From: JAVBPE01 sp031549865
GTDB taxonomy: Bacteria; Bacillota_I; Bacilli_A; Acholeplasmatales; Anaeroplasmataceae
Reading direction: 5' to 3'
Length of the DNA stretch: 64,000 bases
Assembly: GCA_031549865.1 (NCBI GenBank)
Contig: JAVBPE010000011.1
Coordinates: 18,384 to 82,383 of the forward strand
Of the stretch, positions 1 through 8,763 are shown one piece after another (the first letter of the stretch is position 1; each line of letters starts with the position of its first letter). Below the pieces are notes generated by a model. The model was not told the origin of the DNA. It did no database searches and worked only from the letters and a program-made list of their open reading frames with translations. Position numbers and translations under genes: made by a program.

Positions 1-396
1 AAGAGATAAAAATGTTTTTTTTAAAGAATAAGTTGCAATTTCTGTATCATTTGATAAATAAAAATATTCATCAAAATTTAAATATAAATCATTCTCTTTT
101 TTTTCAACGTCTATTAAATTTACATTGTTAATAATTGGGCTAGTATAACCACTAGGCAATCTATTTTGCAAAATCGTATAATAATTAATAATGTCGTTTA
201 TTTCTATATTATCCATTGATACCAATACTTCTTTTAGGTTATTTGTTTCATATTCAATAAGATAAAATTTCACTTTGTCTTCTTTTATATTTGAATCTTC
301 TTTTATTTCATAAGTAATTATAGCTTTTTCAACGTAAAACATAGGGATAGATATTGCTGCTAAAAAAATTAAAACAATAAAATATATTTTTTTCAT
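1..396 (-). CDS. GerM-like sporulation/germination protein, partial
   Basis: Open frame that starts at 396 and runs off the left edge, so only the first 132 residues are seen. A short basic start (MKK) and a hydrophobic stretch to about residue 20 look like a signal or membrane anchor. Residues 25-132 alternate strands and contain LPSGYTSPIINNV followed by LYLNFDEYF, the pattern of a GerMN domain (spore germination protein GerM family). There is no lipobox cysteine. The start has AGGT five bases upstream. It diverges from the CPBP gene at 492. The GerMN assignment is by pattern and needs the missing C-terminus to confirm. Confidence 0.6.
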   Translation of the reverse strand, partial: MKKIYFIVLIFLAAISIPMFYVEKAIITYEIKEDSNIKEDKVKFYLIEYETNNLKEVLVSMDNIEINDIINYYTILQNRLPSGYTSPIINNVNLIDVEKKENDLYLNFDEYFYLSNDTEIATYSLKKTFLSL

Positions 397-491
397 TTAT
401 ACCTCGCATTTTTTTTAATTATTCTTTATAAAATATATGTTTTATGTTTTAAAATTATGTTTTTTTAGTATAATAATATCAGGTGATGAAA

Positions 492-1268
492 ATGGAAGAA
501 ATAAATAAATATATAGACAAAACGGTAATAAAAAGTTTTTGCGCAGTTTTAATATACTTCATAATGGATTACGTTATAGTACCATATATGATTACTCCTA
601 TTATCTTTGAAATTTATACTAAAGGCATTGATCTTGAATATTTTAAAGATGTAATTATTAATGGACTTGATGATCCATATATCATGAGTAAATATTATGC
701 TATATCAATATGTATTAATGTCGTAGTTGATGCTATTTTATTTATTGCATTAATCGCTTTATTTTATCAAGATATTATTAAGGATGTTAAAAGACTTAGA
801 AAAGATTCGGCAAAATATGCTAACCTATTCTTAATTGCATTTATAATTTGCTATTTAGCGAATGTTATTACATCGGCAATATCTAATAGTGTGACTGCAG
901 AAAACGTTAATCAGTCATCTATTAATGACATGCTTAATTCAAATTCAACAAACTTTCTATTTATGGCACTTTTAGTTGTTATTTTAGGACCAGTCGTCGA
1001 AGAATTAGTTTTTAGAAAAGGTATCTTTGGCGTCATTAAAAATCCATATGCAGCTTTTATTGTTTCAGCACTTTCTTTTGCTATAATTCATCTTTTATCA
1101 AGTGAGGGCTCAATAGCTGATATGATGCTCATGTCTTTACCGTATTTAGCAATGGGATTTGGATTTTCATATATTTATTATAAAACTGATAAAAACATTA
1201 TGTACTCTATTTTAGCTCATATATTTATGAATTTTACTTCAATATTCTTATTATTCTTCTATCGTTAA
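492..1268 (+). CDS. CPBP family intramembrane metalloprotease
   Basis: About 258 residues with six or more hydrophobic segments. The three CPBP/Abi (CAAX protease-like) motifs are visible: EELVFR at about residues 170-175, a histidine in SFAIIHLL near 200, and HIFMN near 243-247. These residues form the glutamate/histidine metal-dependent active site in the Rce1 family. The substrate is unknown; bacterial members act in peptide or bacteriocin processing and self-immunity. The ATG at 492 is chosen over an upstream in-frame GTG because that GTG lies inside the Shine-Dalgarno AGGTGA. Single gene, followed by its own hairpin terminator and facing a convergent operon. Confidence 0.85.
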   Translation: MEEINKYIDKTVIKSFCAVLIYFIMDYVIVPYMITPIIFEIYTKGIDLEYFKDVIINGLDDPYIMSKYYAISICINVVVDAILFIALIALFYQDIIKDVKRLRKDSAKYANLFLIAFIICYLANVITSAISNSVTAENVNQSSINDMLNSNSTNFLFMALLVVILGPVVEELVFRKGIFGVIKNPYAAFIVSALSFAIIHLLSSEGSIADMMLMSLPYLAMGFGFSYIYYKTDKNIMYSILAHIFMNFTSIFLLFFYR

Positions 1269-1274
1269 TAAATT

Positions 1275-1302
1275 AAAAAGGAAAATTGATTTCCTTTTTT
1301 TT
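1275..1302 (+). terminator. Rho-independent terminator of the CPBP gene
   Basis: Stem AAGGAAA / TTTCCTT with a short loop, followed by a run of T, directly after the stop codon at 1268. Confidence 0.75.
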
Positions 1303-1305
1303 GCA

Positions 1306-1330
1306 TAAAAAAAGAGGTTATTAACCTCTT
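1306..1330 (-). terminator. Terminator of the ankyrin-ASCH pair
   Basis: Inverted repeat AAGAGGTTA / TAACCTCTT followed on the minus strand by seven T. It begins inside the stop codon of the ASCH gene. Confidence 0.8.
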
Positions 1331-1775
1331 AGGCTTTAAATACAATTTCAAATTCTTCTAAAACTACCATAACTTCATCATTAAATTCTAAGTTATATTC
1401 TTTTAAAGTATTAGTAAATATCTCTTTATACAATTCTTTCCAAGACTCCAACGATTTATCGTTTTCTCCTTCTTTTGAGGCATGCGAAGCAGTAACTTTA
1501 TTAAAAGGTACTAATGTTACCTTTTTATTTTTTATAATACAAGCCGCAGTTTCTTCATCTTCTTTTAAAATGACGCTATAATCTCCAACCATAGGTAATG
1601 GGATTCCATCAATTCGGTATGGATCATATAAAGTAGCATTAGCAGTTTTTGCTCCGCTTAGTGTCAATGTAACTAATTCGTTTGTTTCATCTCCATATGT
1701 CCAAGCTGAATAATCTTCATTTACTAATTCTTTATTTTCTTTTATAAATTTATTCCATAATTCTATATGATTCAT
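1329..1775 (-). CDS. ASCH domain protein
   Basis: 148 residues matching the ASCH (PUA-like) family: a W-containing helix with the YGDETNEL stretch, then the TLTLSGAKTANATLY signature with the conserved G.K, then beta strands ending in VLEEFEIVF. ASCH proteins are RNA- or modified-nucleoside-binding folds; E. coli YqfB, of this fold, is an amidohydrolase of acetylcytidine. The start overlaps the stop of the ankyrin gene by four bases, so the pair is probably translationally coupled. Exact substrate unknown. Confidence 0.75.
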   Translation of the reverse strand: MNHIELWNKFIKENKELVNEDYSAWTYGDETNELVTLTLSGAKTANATLYDPYRIDGIPLPMVGDYSVILKEDEETAACIIKNKKVTLVPFNKVTASHASKEGENDKSLESWKELYKEIFTNTLKEYNLEFNDEVMVVLEEFEIVFKA

Positions 1776-2731
1776 ATTATCAACTCTTTCTTTGCTTTTT
1801 TTAATAGCTCAATTATTTTCTTATTTTCCAAATTTAATGCTAAATCCATTGGTAAATAGCCAAATGAATCTTTCCTATTTAAAGTTGAAATTTTTATTTG
1901 TCTTTCTACTTCAAATACGTCCTCTTTTATTATAGCAAGATGCAAAGGATAAGTCATTAAATAATTTCTATAATTATATGAATTTATTTGTTCCTCAATA
2001 TAATTTAGATAAGAATCTTGTTCTATAAGTTTAAATATATCTTCAAAATAAATATTTTTTATATCCGCAATTGCTCCATTTTTTATTAGTAATGATAAAA
2101 TTTCCCGATTTTCATTTTTTACAGAATAAAATAAAGGTGTTTCTTTATTTTTATTTTTAATATTAATAAATGCATTGTTTTCGATTAAAAATTTTGTTAC
2201 CTCAAAGTCACTAGTGCCTACAGCAATATGAAGTAGACTTTCTGATTGATAATTTTTTATATTAACTAATTCCGGTTTGAAAAATTGCTGTATCAAATTC
2301 ATATTATGTGATCTAATAACAGCAAATAAAATATTTTCATCATTTATATCTTTAACATTTAAATTAGCACCTTTTTCAATTAATAAATCAATGAATTCAC
2401 TGCGATTATATAAAATTGCTTTAAAGATAGCCGTTTCACATTTTTTATTTTTCAATTCAATGTTAGCGTTTCTATCTATTAATGCTTTAAAAAAACCAAG
2501 TCTATTATAAACAATTGCATAATTAAGAGCCGTTTCACCATTTTTATCTTTCAAATTTATGTCTATGTAATGTTCAATTAATATCTTAAAAATATCAAAA
2601 TTATGAAAAATAATACTATAATGCAGTAATGATTGAGAATCCTCATTTAAAATATTTATATTATGCAAACTTATAAATTCTAAAATATCACTTATTAAAT
2701 TATCTTCTATCATCTTAAATGGATCAATCAT
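1772..2731 (-). CDS. Ankyrin repeat protein
   Basis: 319 residues built almost entirely of about eight ankyrin repeats of roughly 33 residues, with the recurring patterns G.TALNYAI, NRLGFFKALIDRNANI and KETPLFYSVKNENREIL. No signal peptide or membrane segment, so probably a cytoplasmic protein-binding scaffold. The binding partner is not evident; the downstream ASCH gene is in the same operon. AGAGGT lies six bases before the ATG at 2731. Confidence 0.85.
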   Translation of the reverse strand: MIDPFKMIEDNLISDILEFISLHNINILNEDSQSLLHYSIIFHNFDIFKILIEHYIDINLKDKNGETALNYAIVYNRLGFFKALIDRNANIELKNKKCETAIFKAILYNRSEFIDLLIEKGANLNVKDINDENILFAVIRSHNMNLIQQFFKPELVNIKNYQSESLLHIAVGTSDFEVTKFLIENNAFINIKNKNKETPLFYSVKNENREILSLLIKNGAIADIKNIYFEDIFKLIEQDSYLNYIEEQINSYNYRNYLMTYPLHLAIIKEDVFEVERQIKISTLNRKDSFGYLPMDLALNLENKKIIELLKKAKKELII

Positions 2732-2747
2732 ATTTTTACCTCTTTTT

Positions 2748-2773
2748 AAAAAAATAGAGCCATTGGCTCTATT
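2748..2773 (-). terminator. Terminator after the HU gene
   Basis: Stem AATAGAGCC / GGCTCTATT then a T-run on the minus strand, just after the HU stop codon. The same segment lies upstream of the ankyrin gene, which therefore needs its own promoter or readthrough. Confidence 0.8.
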
Positions 2774-2774
2774 A

Positions 2775-3047
2775 TTATTTTATTAAATCTTTAAGTACTT
2801 TACCTGCTTTAAATGCTGGAGATTTTTGTCCTGGGATAGAAATATCTTCACCAGTTCTTGGATTACGTCCAGTACGTGCAACACGATTACGAACTTCAAA
2901 AGTTCCAAAACCTGAAATTACAACCTTTTCTCCTTCAGCTAAAGTTTCAGATATTGTATCGATTAAAGCGTCGATTGTTTCTTCTGTAACCTTTTTTGAT
3001 AAATTTGCTCTTTCAGCAACAATTGAAATTAATTCTGTTTTATTCAT
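2775..3047 (-). CDS. hup: HU family DNA-binding protein
   Basis: 90 residues, the standard HU length. It starts MNKTELIS and contains GFGTFEVRNRVARTGRNPRTG, split here as GFGTFEVR and GRNPRTGE, the flexible DNA-binding arm of HU. HU is a histone-like dimer that bends and compacts the nucleoid. AGGAGG precedes the start, and a good sigma-A promoter sits upstream. In Bacillus the equivalent hbs gene lies next to spoIVA, as here, which supports conserved synteny. Confidence 0.96.
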   Translation of the reverse strand: MNKTELISIVAERANLSKKVTEETIDALIDTISETLAEGEKVVISGFGTFEVRNRVARTGRNPRTGEDISIPGQKSPAFKAGKVLKDLIK

Positions 3048-3073
3048 TCTTAATTATTCCTCCTATTAAGAAT

Positions 3074-3102
3074 ATTATATCAAAGTTTCCTTGTCATTAC
3101 AA
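3074..3102 (-). promoter_or_regulatory. Sigma-A-type promoter of hup
   Basis: TTGTAA, 17-base spacer, TATAAT on the minus strand, with the -10 about 26 bases from the HU start codon. Confidence 0.7.
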
Positions 3103-3154
3103 CATTATTTGAAAAATTTAGGAAAAAAATAAAAGCGTTTCCATAAAACATTTA

Positions 3155-3192
3155 AAAATAAAATACCTTCTTTTATTACAAGAAGGTATTTT
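3155..3192 (-). terminator. Terminator of spoIVA
   Basis: Stem AATACCTTCTT / AAGAAGGTATT followed by TTATTTTT on the minus strand, directly behind the spoIVA stop. Confidence 0.8.
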
Positions 3193-3197
3193 TTATT

Positions 3198-4670
3198 TTA
3201 AACAATTATAGCTATTAATCCATTATGTGAAGAATTAATCATTTTATCTAATACATTTTTTAATTTGTCTTTAGATTTATCAGGCATTTGGTATATTTTG
3301 GCTCTAATTCCATCATTAACTATCTCACTAAGTTTTCGGCCAAAGAATTCTTTGTTCCAAACTTCACTATTCTCAATATCTTCATTTAATAAATTATCCA
3401 TCATCATTTGTGACTGAGCTTCACTTCCAATAATTGGTGTAAATGATGATTCTACATCTACTTTTATTAAATGGATACTTGGTGCTATCGCAGACAATTT
3501 AACGCCATATTTCCCATTTTGTTTAACTATTTGTGGTGGCAAAAGTTTCATATCAGCTGCCTGTGGCACACTTATGCCATACCCTGTTTCTTTGGCCATT
3601 TCAAGTGCTGAGCCTAAATTTTCATATGTGTTAGATAATTTTTTACATTCATATAAATATGAAATATAAGCACTTCTTGAATCACCCTTATCACCTAATA
3701 ATTCTTCTAAAATAGTTTGATAAGTTTCTTCCTTTAATTCTATTTCAATAATTACTTTCGCATCAGTAGGACTAAACACATCCAATTTAACATCTTTAAA
3801 AAGATTTGTATTCTTTAAGTAATCTTGAATTTTAGCAATATCTTTTATTTTATTATAATTATTTGAAGCATTAGATATTTCATCATCTACTAATTTTTTT
3901 AGTTCAATGTCATCGCCTAATACTGCAAAATATTCCGGTAAAGCAATTTCTAAATCTTCAATTGGAAATTCACCTAAAGCTGATGATAAAACTTGATCTA
4001 TTTCTGCTTGTGTCATTTGAATAACATTTAAAGCATTTACTACTACTTTATACTTTTCTTCAAGTTCTAATTTTATACTTTGAGCCAATTTACCAGTTGG
4101 ATTTTTAGTATTTAAAACAATAGTAAATGGTTTTTCTAAACTCATTAATTGTGGAATTAAATCTTCTTCAACTTTTTTATATTCAGCACGACTAAATTCA
4201 CCAAAACTTCCATCAGAAGTAATATAAATCCCTAAATTAGAATGATTTTTAATAACTTTTTCTGTTCCAATTTTTGCTGCATCTTCAAATGGAATCTTAT
4301 CATCAAACCATGGCGTTTTTACTAGTCTTGGACCATCCTCTGTTGAGTACCCAGTTGCTGATGGAATAATTTGACCAACACAATCCACAATTCTGATATT
4401 AAAGTTCCAATCTTCCTTTACATTTATGTTTAACGATGTTGAAGGAATAAATTTTGGTTCTACTGTCATTATTTGTTTACCATCAGCTGTTTGTGGCAAT
4501 TCATCAACTATTTTATTTTTGATGAATTCATCATTTAAATATGGTAAAACTTTCAACTCAAAAAATTTATTTATAAAACTTGATTTACCACTTCTTACAC
4601 TACCTACTACTCCAACATAAAAATCGTCTTTCATTCGACTTGTTAAGTTATTTAGAGCATTATCATTCAT
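3198..4670 (-). CDS. spoIVA: Stage IV sporulation protein A, spore coat ATPase
   Basis: 490 residues, the usual length of SpoIVA. A Walker A motif GSVRSGKS is at residues 23-30, followed by the family-typical switch regions, including RIVDCVGQ near residue 95. SpoIVA hydrolyses ATP to polymerise on the outer forespore membrane and forms the basement layer to which the coat attaches; it is made in the mother cell. The C-terminal region (AAD of B. subtilis) is present. A sigma-E-like promoter lies upstream and a terminator follows, so it is probably monocistronic. Strong evidence that the organism makes endospores. Confidence 0.97.
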   Translation of the reverse strand: MNDNALNNLTSRMKDDFYVGVVGSVRSGKSSFINKFFELKVLPYLNDEFIKNKIVDELPQTADGKQIMTVEPKFIPSTSLNINVKEDWNFNIRIVDCVGQIIPSATGYSTEDGPRLVKTPWFDDKIPFEDAAKIGTEKVIKNHSNLGIYITSDGSFGEFSRAEYKKVEEDLIPQLMSLEKPFTIVLNTKNPTGKLAQSIKLELEEKYKVVVNALNVIQMTQAEIDQVLSSALGEFPIEDLEIALPEYFAVLGDDIELKKLVDDEISNASNNYNKIKDIAKIQDYLKNTNLFKDVKLDVFSPTDAKVIIEIELKEETYQTILEELLGDKGDSRSAYISYLYECKKLSNTYENLGSALEMAKETGYGISVPQAADMKLLPPQIVKQNGKYGVKLSAIAPSIHLIKVDVESSFTPIIGSEAQSQMMMDNLLNEDIENSEVWNKEFFGRKLSEIVNDGIRAKIYQMPDKSKDKLKNVLDKMINSSHNGLIAIIV

Positions 4671-4700
4671 TATAAATCCCCACTCTCATATTCAGTACTA

Positions 4701-4730
4701 AATCTATGCTAAATATTATAAACATATTCC
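4701..4730 (-). promoter_or_regulatory. Candidate sigma-E promoter of spoIVA
   Basis: On the minus strand GGAATATG, a 14-base spacer, then CATAGATT. This closely fits the B. subtilis sigma-E pattern (about GGHATATT, 14, CATACAHT). The expected start site falls about 24 bases before the spoIVA ATG, leaving room for its ribosome-binding site. Confidence 0.6.
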
Positions 4731-4737
4731 AAAAACA

Positions 4738-4770
4738 AAAAAAATCTCTTTTTTTTTAAGAGATTTTAAA
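4738..4770 (-). terminator. Terminator of spoVIF
   Basis: Stem AAATCTCTT / AAGAGATTT then a T-run on the minus strand, seven bases after the spoVIF stop. Confidence 0.8.
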
Positions 4771-4776
4771 TATTAT

Positions 4777-5022
4777 CTATTTTGAAATTAAATAATCAAA
4801 TAATTTTGGAGAAATACCTTCATTAAGTATTGTCGTAACTATTCCATCTTCTTTATCCTTTGGAATATCACGATTAGTAAGTTTAGCTCCCTTTTGAATT
4901 ATAGATCTCAAATTATCTTCATCTTTCAAATCCAATTTTGATGCTTCTTCCACTAACTCATACATCGCTTCTTGATCAATATTATTTGATATAATATAAT
5001 CCATCACCTTTTGAAAATTCAT
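4777..5022 (-). CDS. spoVIF: Stage VI sporulation protein F-like
   Basis: 81 residues, close to the 87 of B. subtilis SpoVIF. The recognisable part is DEDNLRSIIQKGAKLTNRDI followed by KDKEDGIVTTI, which fits the SpoVIF family pattern of an (E/D)xxLRxxI helix, an N-x-x-hydrophobic turn and a KxKEDxIV helix. In B. subtilis SpoVIF is a sigma-K gene needed for spore coat assembly and GerE function. AGGAGG precedes the ATG. Gene assignment rests on pattern and on its sporulation neighbours. Confidence 0.75.
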   Translation of the reverse strand: MNFQKVMDYIISNNIDQEAMYELVEEASKLDLKDEDNLRSIIQKGAKLTNRDIPKDKEDGIVTTILNEGISPKLFDYLISK

Positions 5023-5069
5023 ATTAAAACCTCCTACGATAATTTATGCAGGAGGTGTGACATTTGTGA

Positions 5070-6062
5070 CTATTCTATTTTTAATTTTCTACCCATTAAT
5101 TCAGGAATTATTTCTTTTAAAGTTATATTTCCTTCTAAAAATTGATATGCTGCTTCTATAATAGGCAATTCTAAATTATATTTTTTACCAATTTCATGCG
5201 ATGCATAAATTGTTCTTACACCTTCAATTGCCATTTTAGCTTTATCCATGACATTAGCCAAAGATTCTCCTTGACCTAGTTTTAATCCAGCTTGAAAATT
5301 ACGACTATTTAGTGAACTTGCAGTAACTATTAAATCACCAATTCCTGATAATCCATAAGCAGTTTCTTTTTTTCCACCTAAAGCTTCAACAATAGCGATT
5401 ATTTCTCTAATACCTCTACTAATTAAGGCTGCACGGGCATTTTCTCCCAAACCAATTCCTGTAGCAATACCACTTACAACGGCAATGGCATTTTTTATTG
5501 CCCCACCAGTTTCTACACCAATTACATCATCATTTGTATAAACTCTTAAATATTTTTCATTACTAAAAAGATTTTGAATTTTATTTGCTGATTCAAGATT
5601 CGTAGAAGCACTAACTAATGTTGTTAATTTTCTAAAAATTAATTCTTCAGCATGACTTGGACCAGATAATACTACATAATCTATAATATTTTTATTATCA
5701 ATTTCTTGATAAACTATTTGACTTACTCTTAATGAAGTTTCAGGTTCAATTCCTTTACTAACATTCACAAATAATTTTGGTTCATTTATTAATTTATTAA
5801 TTTGATTTAAAACCATTCTCATTGCTTTAGTAGGTACACATAAAACGATAATATTAGAATGATTAACGACTTCATTTAAAGATAATGTCGCTTTTATATT
5901 TTGTGGTATAGTTACATCAAAAAAAGGATGAAGATGTTCATTATTAATTTTATTAACAAAATCATTATTTATATCAGAAATTAAGACATCATGACCATTA
6001 TCACTTAGTGCTTGTGCTAAGGTAGTACCCCATGAGCCTCCTCCAATTACGGAAACTTTCAT
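5070..6062 (-). CDS. gpsA: Glycerol-3-phosphate dehydrogenase [NAD(P)+]
   Basis: 330 residues. The N-terminal Rossmann motif VIGGGSWGTTLA is at about residues 4-15; VLSGPSHAEE and the GLGENARAALISRG substrate-binding region are intact. The enzyme reduces dihydroxyacetone phosphate to sn-glycerol 3-phosphate for phospholipid synthesis. The ATG at 6062 is chosen, one base after the der stop, because the nucleotide-binding motif follows it directly; a longer frame would start inside der. The der-gpsA order is the same as in Bacillus, and the pair is likely translationally coupled. Confidence 0.96.
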   Translation of the reverse strand: MKVSVIGGGSWGTTLAQALSDNGHDVLISDINNDFVNKINNEHLHPFFDVTIPQNIKATLSLNEVVNHSNIIVLCVPTKAMRMVLNQINKLINEPKLFVNVSKGIEPETSLRVSQIVYQEIDNKNIIDYVVLSGPSHAEELIFRKLTTLVSASTNLESANKIQNLFSNEKYLRVYTNDDVIGVETGGAIKNAIAVVSGIATGIGLGENARAALISRGIREIIAIVEALGGKKETAYGLSGIGDLIVTASSLNSRNFQAGLKLGQGESLANVMDKAKMAIEGVRTIYASHEIGKKYNLELPIIEAAYQFLEGNITLKEIIPELMGRKLKIE

Positions 6063-6063
6063 T

Positions 6064-7368
6064 TTAATCTCGCTTTCTAAATTCAAATTTTATTGGGGTT
6101 CCAAAAAAATCAAAATTCTTTCTTAACTGATTTTCCAAATATCTTTGATAAGAGAAATGGATAAATAAAGGATCATTTACAAATGTTGTAAATGTTGGAG
6201 GTTCAACTCCAACTTGAGAAATGTAATAAAATTTAGCTTTTCCACCTTTAAATTCAGATGGTGGGAACATTGCAACTGCATCAGCTAAAACGTTGTTTAA
6301 AACACTTGTAGTAACACGTCTGTGATATGAATCATAAACCAATGAAATTTCAGGGAATAAAGTGTGAACACGTTTATTTTCTAAAGCTGATAAAAAAACA
6401 ATTGGAGCATAATCTAAATACTTAAATTTATCTCTAATGTCATCAGTCCATTCTTGCATTGTTTTACTATCTTTAGTAACAGTATCCCATTTATTTACAA
6501 CTATAATGCATGGTTTATTATATTCATCAACGTAACCACCAACATGATAGTCTTGTTCAATTATACCCTCTTCGGCATTTAATAGTAATAAAACTACATC
6601 ACTTCTTAAAATTGCATCAACAGTTCTTATATTGCTATATTTTTCTGTATTTTCATATATTTTACCACGCTTACGAAGTCCTGCTGTATCGATAACAACA
6701 TAATTTTTACCATCAACAACAAAAGGTGTATCAATCGCATCTCTAGTTGTCCCAGGAATATTTGATACAATTACACGATTATCATTTAATAATGTATTTA
6801 CTAATGAAGATTTTCCAACATTTGGTCTACCAATTAAACTAAATTTAATTGCATCATCATAAACTTTATCTGGTTTATTAACAAAATGTTTAATAACTTC
6901 ATCTAATAAATCTCCAACGCCAATACCATGCATTGAAGATGAAGGAATTGGTTCTCCAAATCCTAAAGTATAAAAGTCATAAACATTTTCTTTATATTTT
7001 TGTTCATCAACTTTATTAACAGCTAAAATTACCGGTTTTTTTGATCGATATAAAATTTTAGCAATATATTCATCATCAGTTGTAACTCCACTACGACAAT
7101 CAACAACAAAAATAATAACATCAGCTTCTTCCATTGCAATTTCAGCCTGAGCTTTTATTTCTGTTAAAAAAGGAGCATCAGAAATCTCTATGCCCCCTGT
7201 ATCGATTAAGAAAAATTCTTTATCAAGCCAAGATGCTTTAGAATATATTCTATCTCTTGTCACTCCTGGTTGATCGTTAGTGATAGATAGACGTTGGCCG
7301 ATGATACGGTTAAATAGTGTCGACTTACCAACATTGGGACGACCTACTATAGCTACTTTAGCCAGCAT
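6064..7368 (-). CDS. der: Ribosome-associated GTPase Der (EngA)
   Basis: 434 residues with two consecutive GTPase domains, each with GRPNVGKS (residues about 9-16 and 180-187), DTGG or DTAG switch II, and NKVD/NKWD specificity motifs, followed by a KH-like C-terminal domain. Der is essential for 50S subunit maturation. AGGAAGTGA lies before the ATG. Lies between the S1-like gene and gpsA, the order seen in many Firmicutes. Confidence 0.98.
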   Translation of the reverse strand: MLAKVAIVGRPNVGKSTLFNRIIGQRLSITNDQPGVTRDRIYSKASWLDKEFFLIDTGGIEISDAPFLTEIKAQAEIAMEEADVIIFVVDCRSGVTTDDEYIAKILYRSKKPVILAVNKVDEQKYKENVYDFYTLGFGEPIPSSSMHGIGVGDLLDEVIKHFVNKPDKVYDDAIKFSLIGRPNVGKSSLVNTLLNDNRVIVSNIPGTTRDAIDTPFVVDGKNYVVIDTAGLRKRGKIYENTEKYSNIRTVDAILRSDVVLLLLNAEEGIIEQDYHVGGYVDEYNKPCIIVVNKWDTVTKDSKTMQEWTDDIRDKFKYLDYAPIVFLSALENKRVHTLFPEISLVYDSYHRRVTTSVLNNVLADAVAMFPPSEFKGGKAKFYYISQVGVEPPTFTTFVNDPLFIHFSYQRYLENQLRKNFDFFGTPIKFEFRKRD

Positions 7369-7386
7369 AATATCACTTCCTATTTC

Positions 7387-8763
7387 TTATTTTTTAAATA
7401 CATCTTTGAAAATATCGCCTAATGTTGTAGTCTTTTCTTCTTCAACAGGAGCATTCATATATTTTTCAAATTCTAATCTTGCTAAATTATCTTGATATTT
7501 TTTGATATTTAACTTTAAAAACCATTCACGTGGTTTAATTGTATCAATAATAGCAGTTATTTCATCACCAATCGCAAAATAATCATCTAATTTTCCATTA
7601 ACACCTTCAGCTAATGCATCATTTGCATTAATATATCCATCTACACCAAGTGTCTCAACAGTTAAACCTTTTGGTTCAATTTTTGTGATAACGCCAGTTA
7701 CAACATCGCCCTCTTTAGCGTTTACTCTTGCCCAAGGGTTATCAATTAAGGCTTTACGAGATAATGAAAGTTTTTCTTTCTTTTCTTCGATATTTAAAAT
7801 TGCAACTTTAACTGAGTCTCCAATTTTTACGCTTGCCATAAAATTATCATTTGGATTCCAAGAAAATTCTGATGTATGAAGTAGTCCACGTACATTTGCT
7901 GCAACTTCTAAAATTAAACCAATTGGTAATTTATTAACACATTTCCCTATAACTTCTTGACCAATTTTAACATTTTTAATATATGCTTCAAATGGAGTAT
8001 CTTCTAATGCTTTCTTTGACAAAGCAATTTTACCATTTTCTAAGCCAATAACTTTAACTTCAATTTCATCGCCTTCATTATATAATTCTTTTATATTTTT
8101 TATAAATAAATGTGAAACTTGATTTATTCTTACTAAACCTTGATTGTATTTAAATTTAACATACATTCCAAAAGCTTCAATCTTAGTAATAACACCTTTT
8201 ACTTTATCGCCTACTTTAAAAGTATTAAATTCTTCCTCTTTTGATTTCAAATAATTTTCTTGTTCAATTACGCGTTCAGAAACAACACCAGTTTTACGTC
8301 TATCATCCGCTTCTAAAAGTCTAACAACAATGTTATCTTGAACTTTAGTAGTTTTTAATGCTTGACTATCTGGAAGGAAAAATGTAAATCCCTTATAAGA
8401 AACATTAAAGCCTTTTGAAACACTTTTTGTAACTTTCATATTTAAAGCCTCTTTTGTGTCAACAGCTTCAATTATTTTTTTAAATTCTTCATCTTTTAAT
8501 AAATTTAAACGACTTAAATAAATAGATTCTTCCGTAACTTTAGTAACTTCTGCAGTAACTAAATCACCAACATTTACTAATCCTATAAAACTATCAATAC
8601 TCTTGTCCAATGTATAGTATTCTAAATAAATAGTACCTTCAGTAAATGTATTTATATCAACTGATATTGACTTTTCTCTTACTTGAACTACGCTTCCAGT
8701 GTAGATATCTCTAACTCTAATTTTTTGTACTTCTACATCGTTCATGTTTTTAATTTCGTTCAT
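7387..8763 (-). CDS. S1 RNA-binding domain protein (ribosomal protein S1-like)
   Basis: 458 residues with at least four S1/OB-fold repeats; typical strings are VKGVITKIEAFGMYVKF, GQEVIGKCVNKLPIGLILEV and VVTGVITKIEPKGLTVE. Firmicute members (YpfD, or rpsA in annotations) have four S1 domains against six in E. coli, and bind mRNA on the ribosome or act in RNA metabolism. It overlaps the 3' end of cmk by 14 bases; AGAGGT at nine bases from the ATG lies within cmk. The cmk-rpsA pairing is conserved across bacteria. Essential S1 function in Firmicutes is not certain. Confidence 0.92.
   Translation of the reverse strand: MNEIKNMNDVEVQKIRVRDIYTGSVVQVREKSISVDINTFTEGTIYLEYYTLDKSIDSFIGLVNVGDLVTAEVTKVTEESIYLSRLNLLKDEEFKKIIEAVDTKEALNMKVTKSVSKGFNVSYKGFTFFLPDSQALKTTKVQDNIVVRLLEADDRRKTGVVSERVIEQENYLKSKEEEFNTFKVGDKVKGVITKIEAFGMYVKFKYNQGLVRINQVSHLFIKNIKELYNEGDEIEVKVIGLENGKIALSKKALEDTPFEAYIKNVKIGQEVIGKCVNKLPIGLILEVAANVRGLLHTSEFSWNPNDNFMASVKIGDSVKVAILNIEEKKEKLSLSRKALIDNPWARVNAKEGDVVTGVITKIEPKGLTVETLGVDGYINANDALAEGVNGKLDDYFAIGDEITAIIDTIKPREWFLKLNIKKYQDNLARLEFEKYMNAPVEEEKTTTLGDIFKDVFKK

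Noticed and set aside
5040..5068. Sigma-K-like promoter of spoVIF as a firm feature
   Set aside because: Good motif match, but the expected start site falls within the ribosome-binding site, so only mentioned as a candidate.
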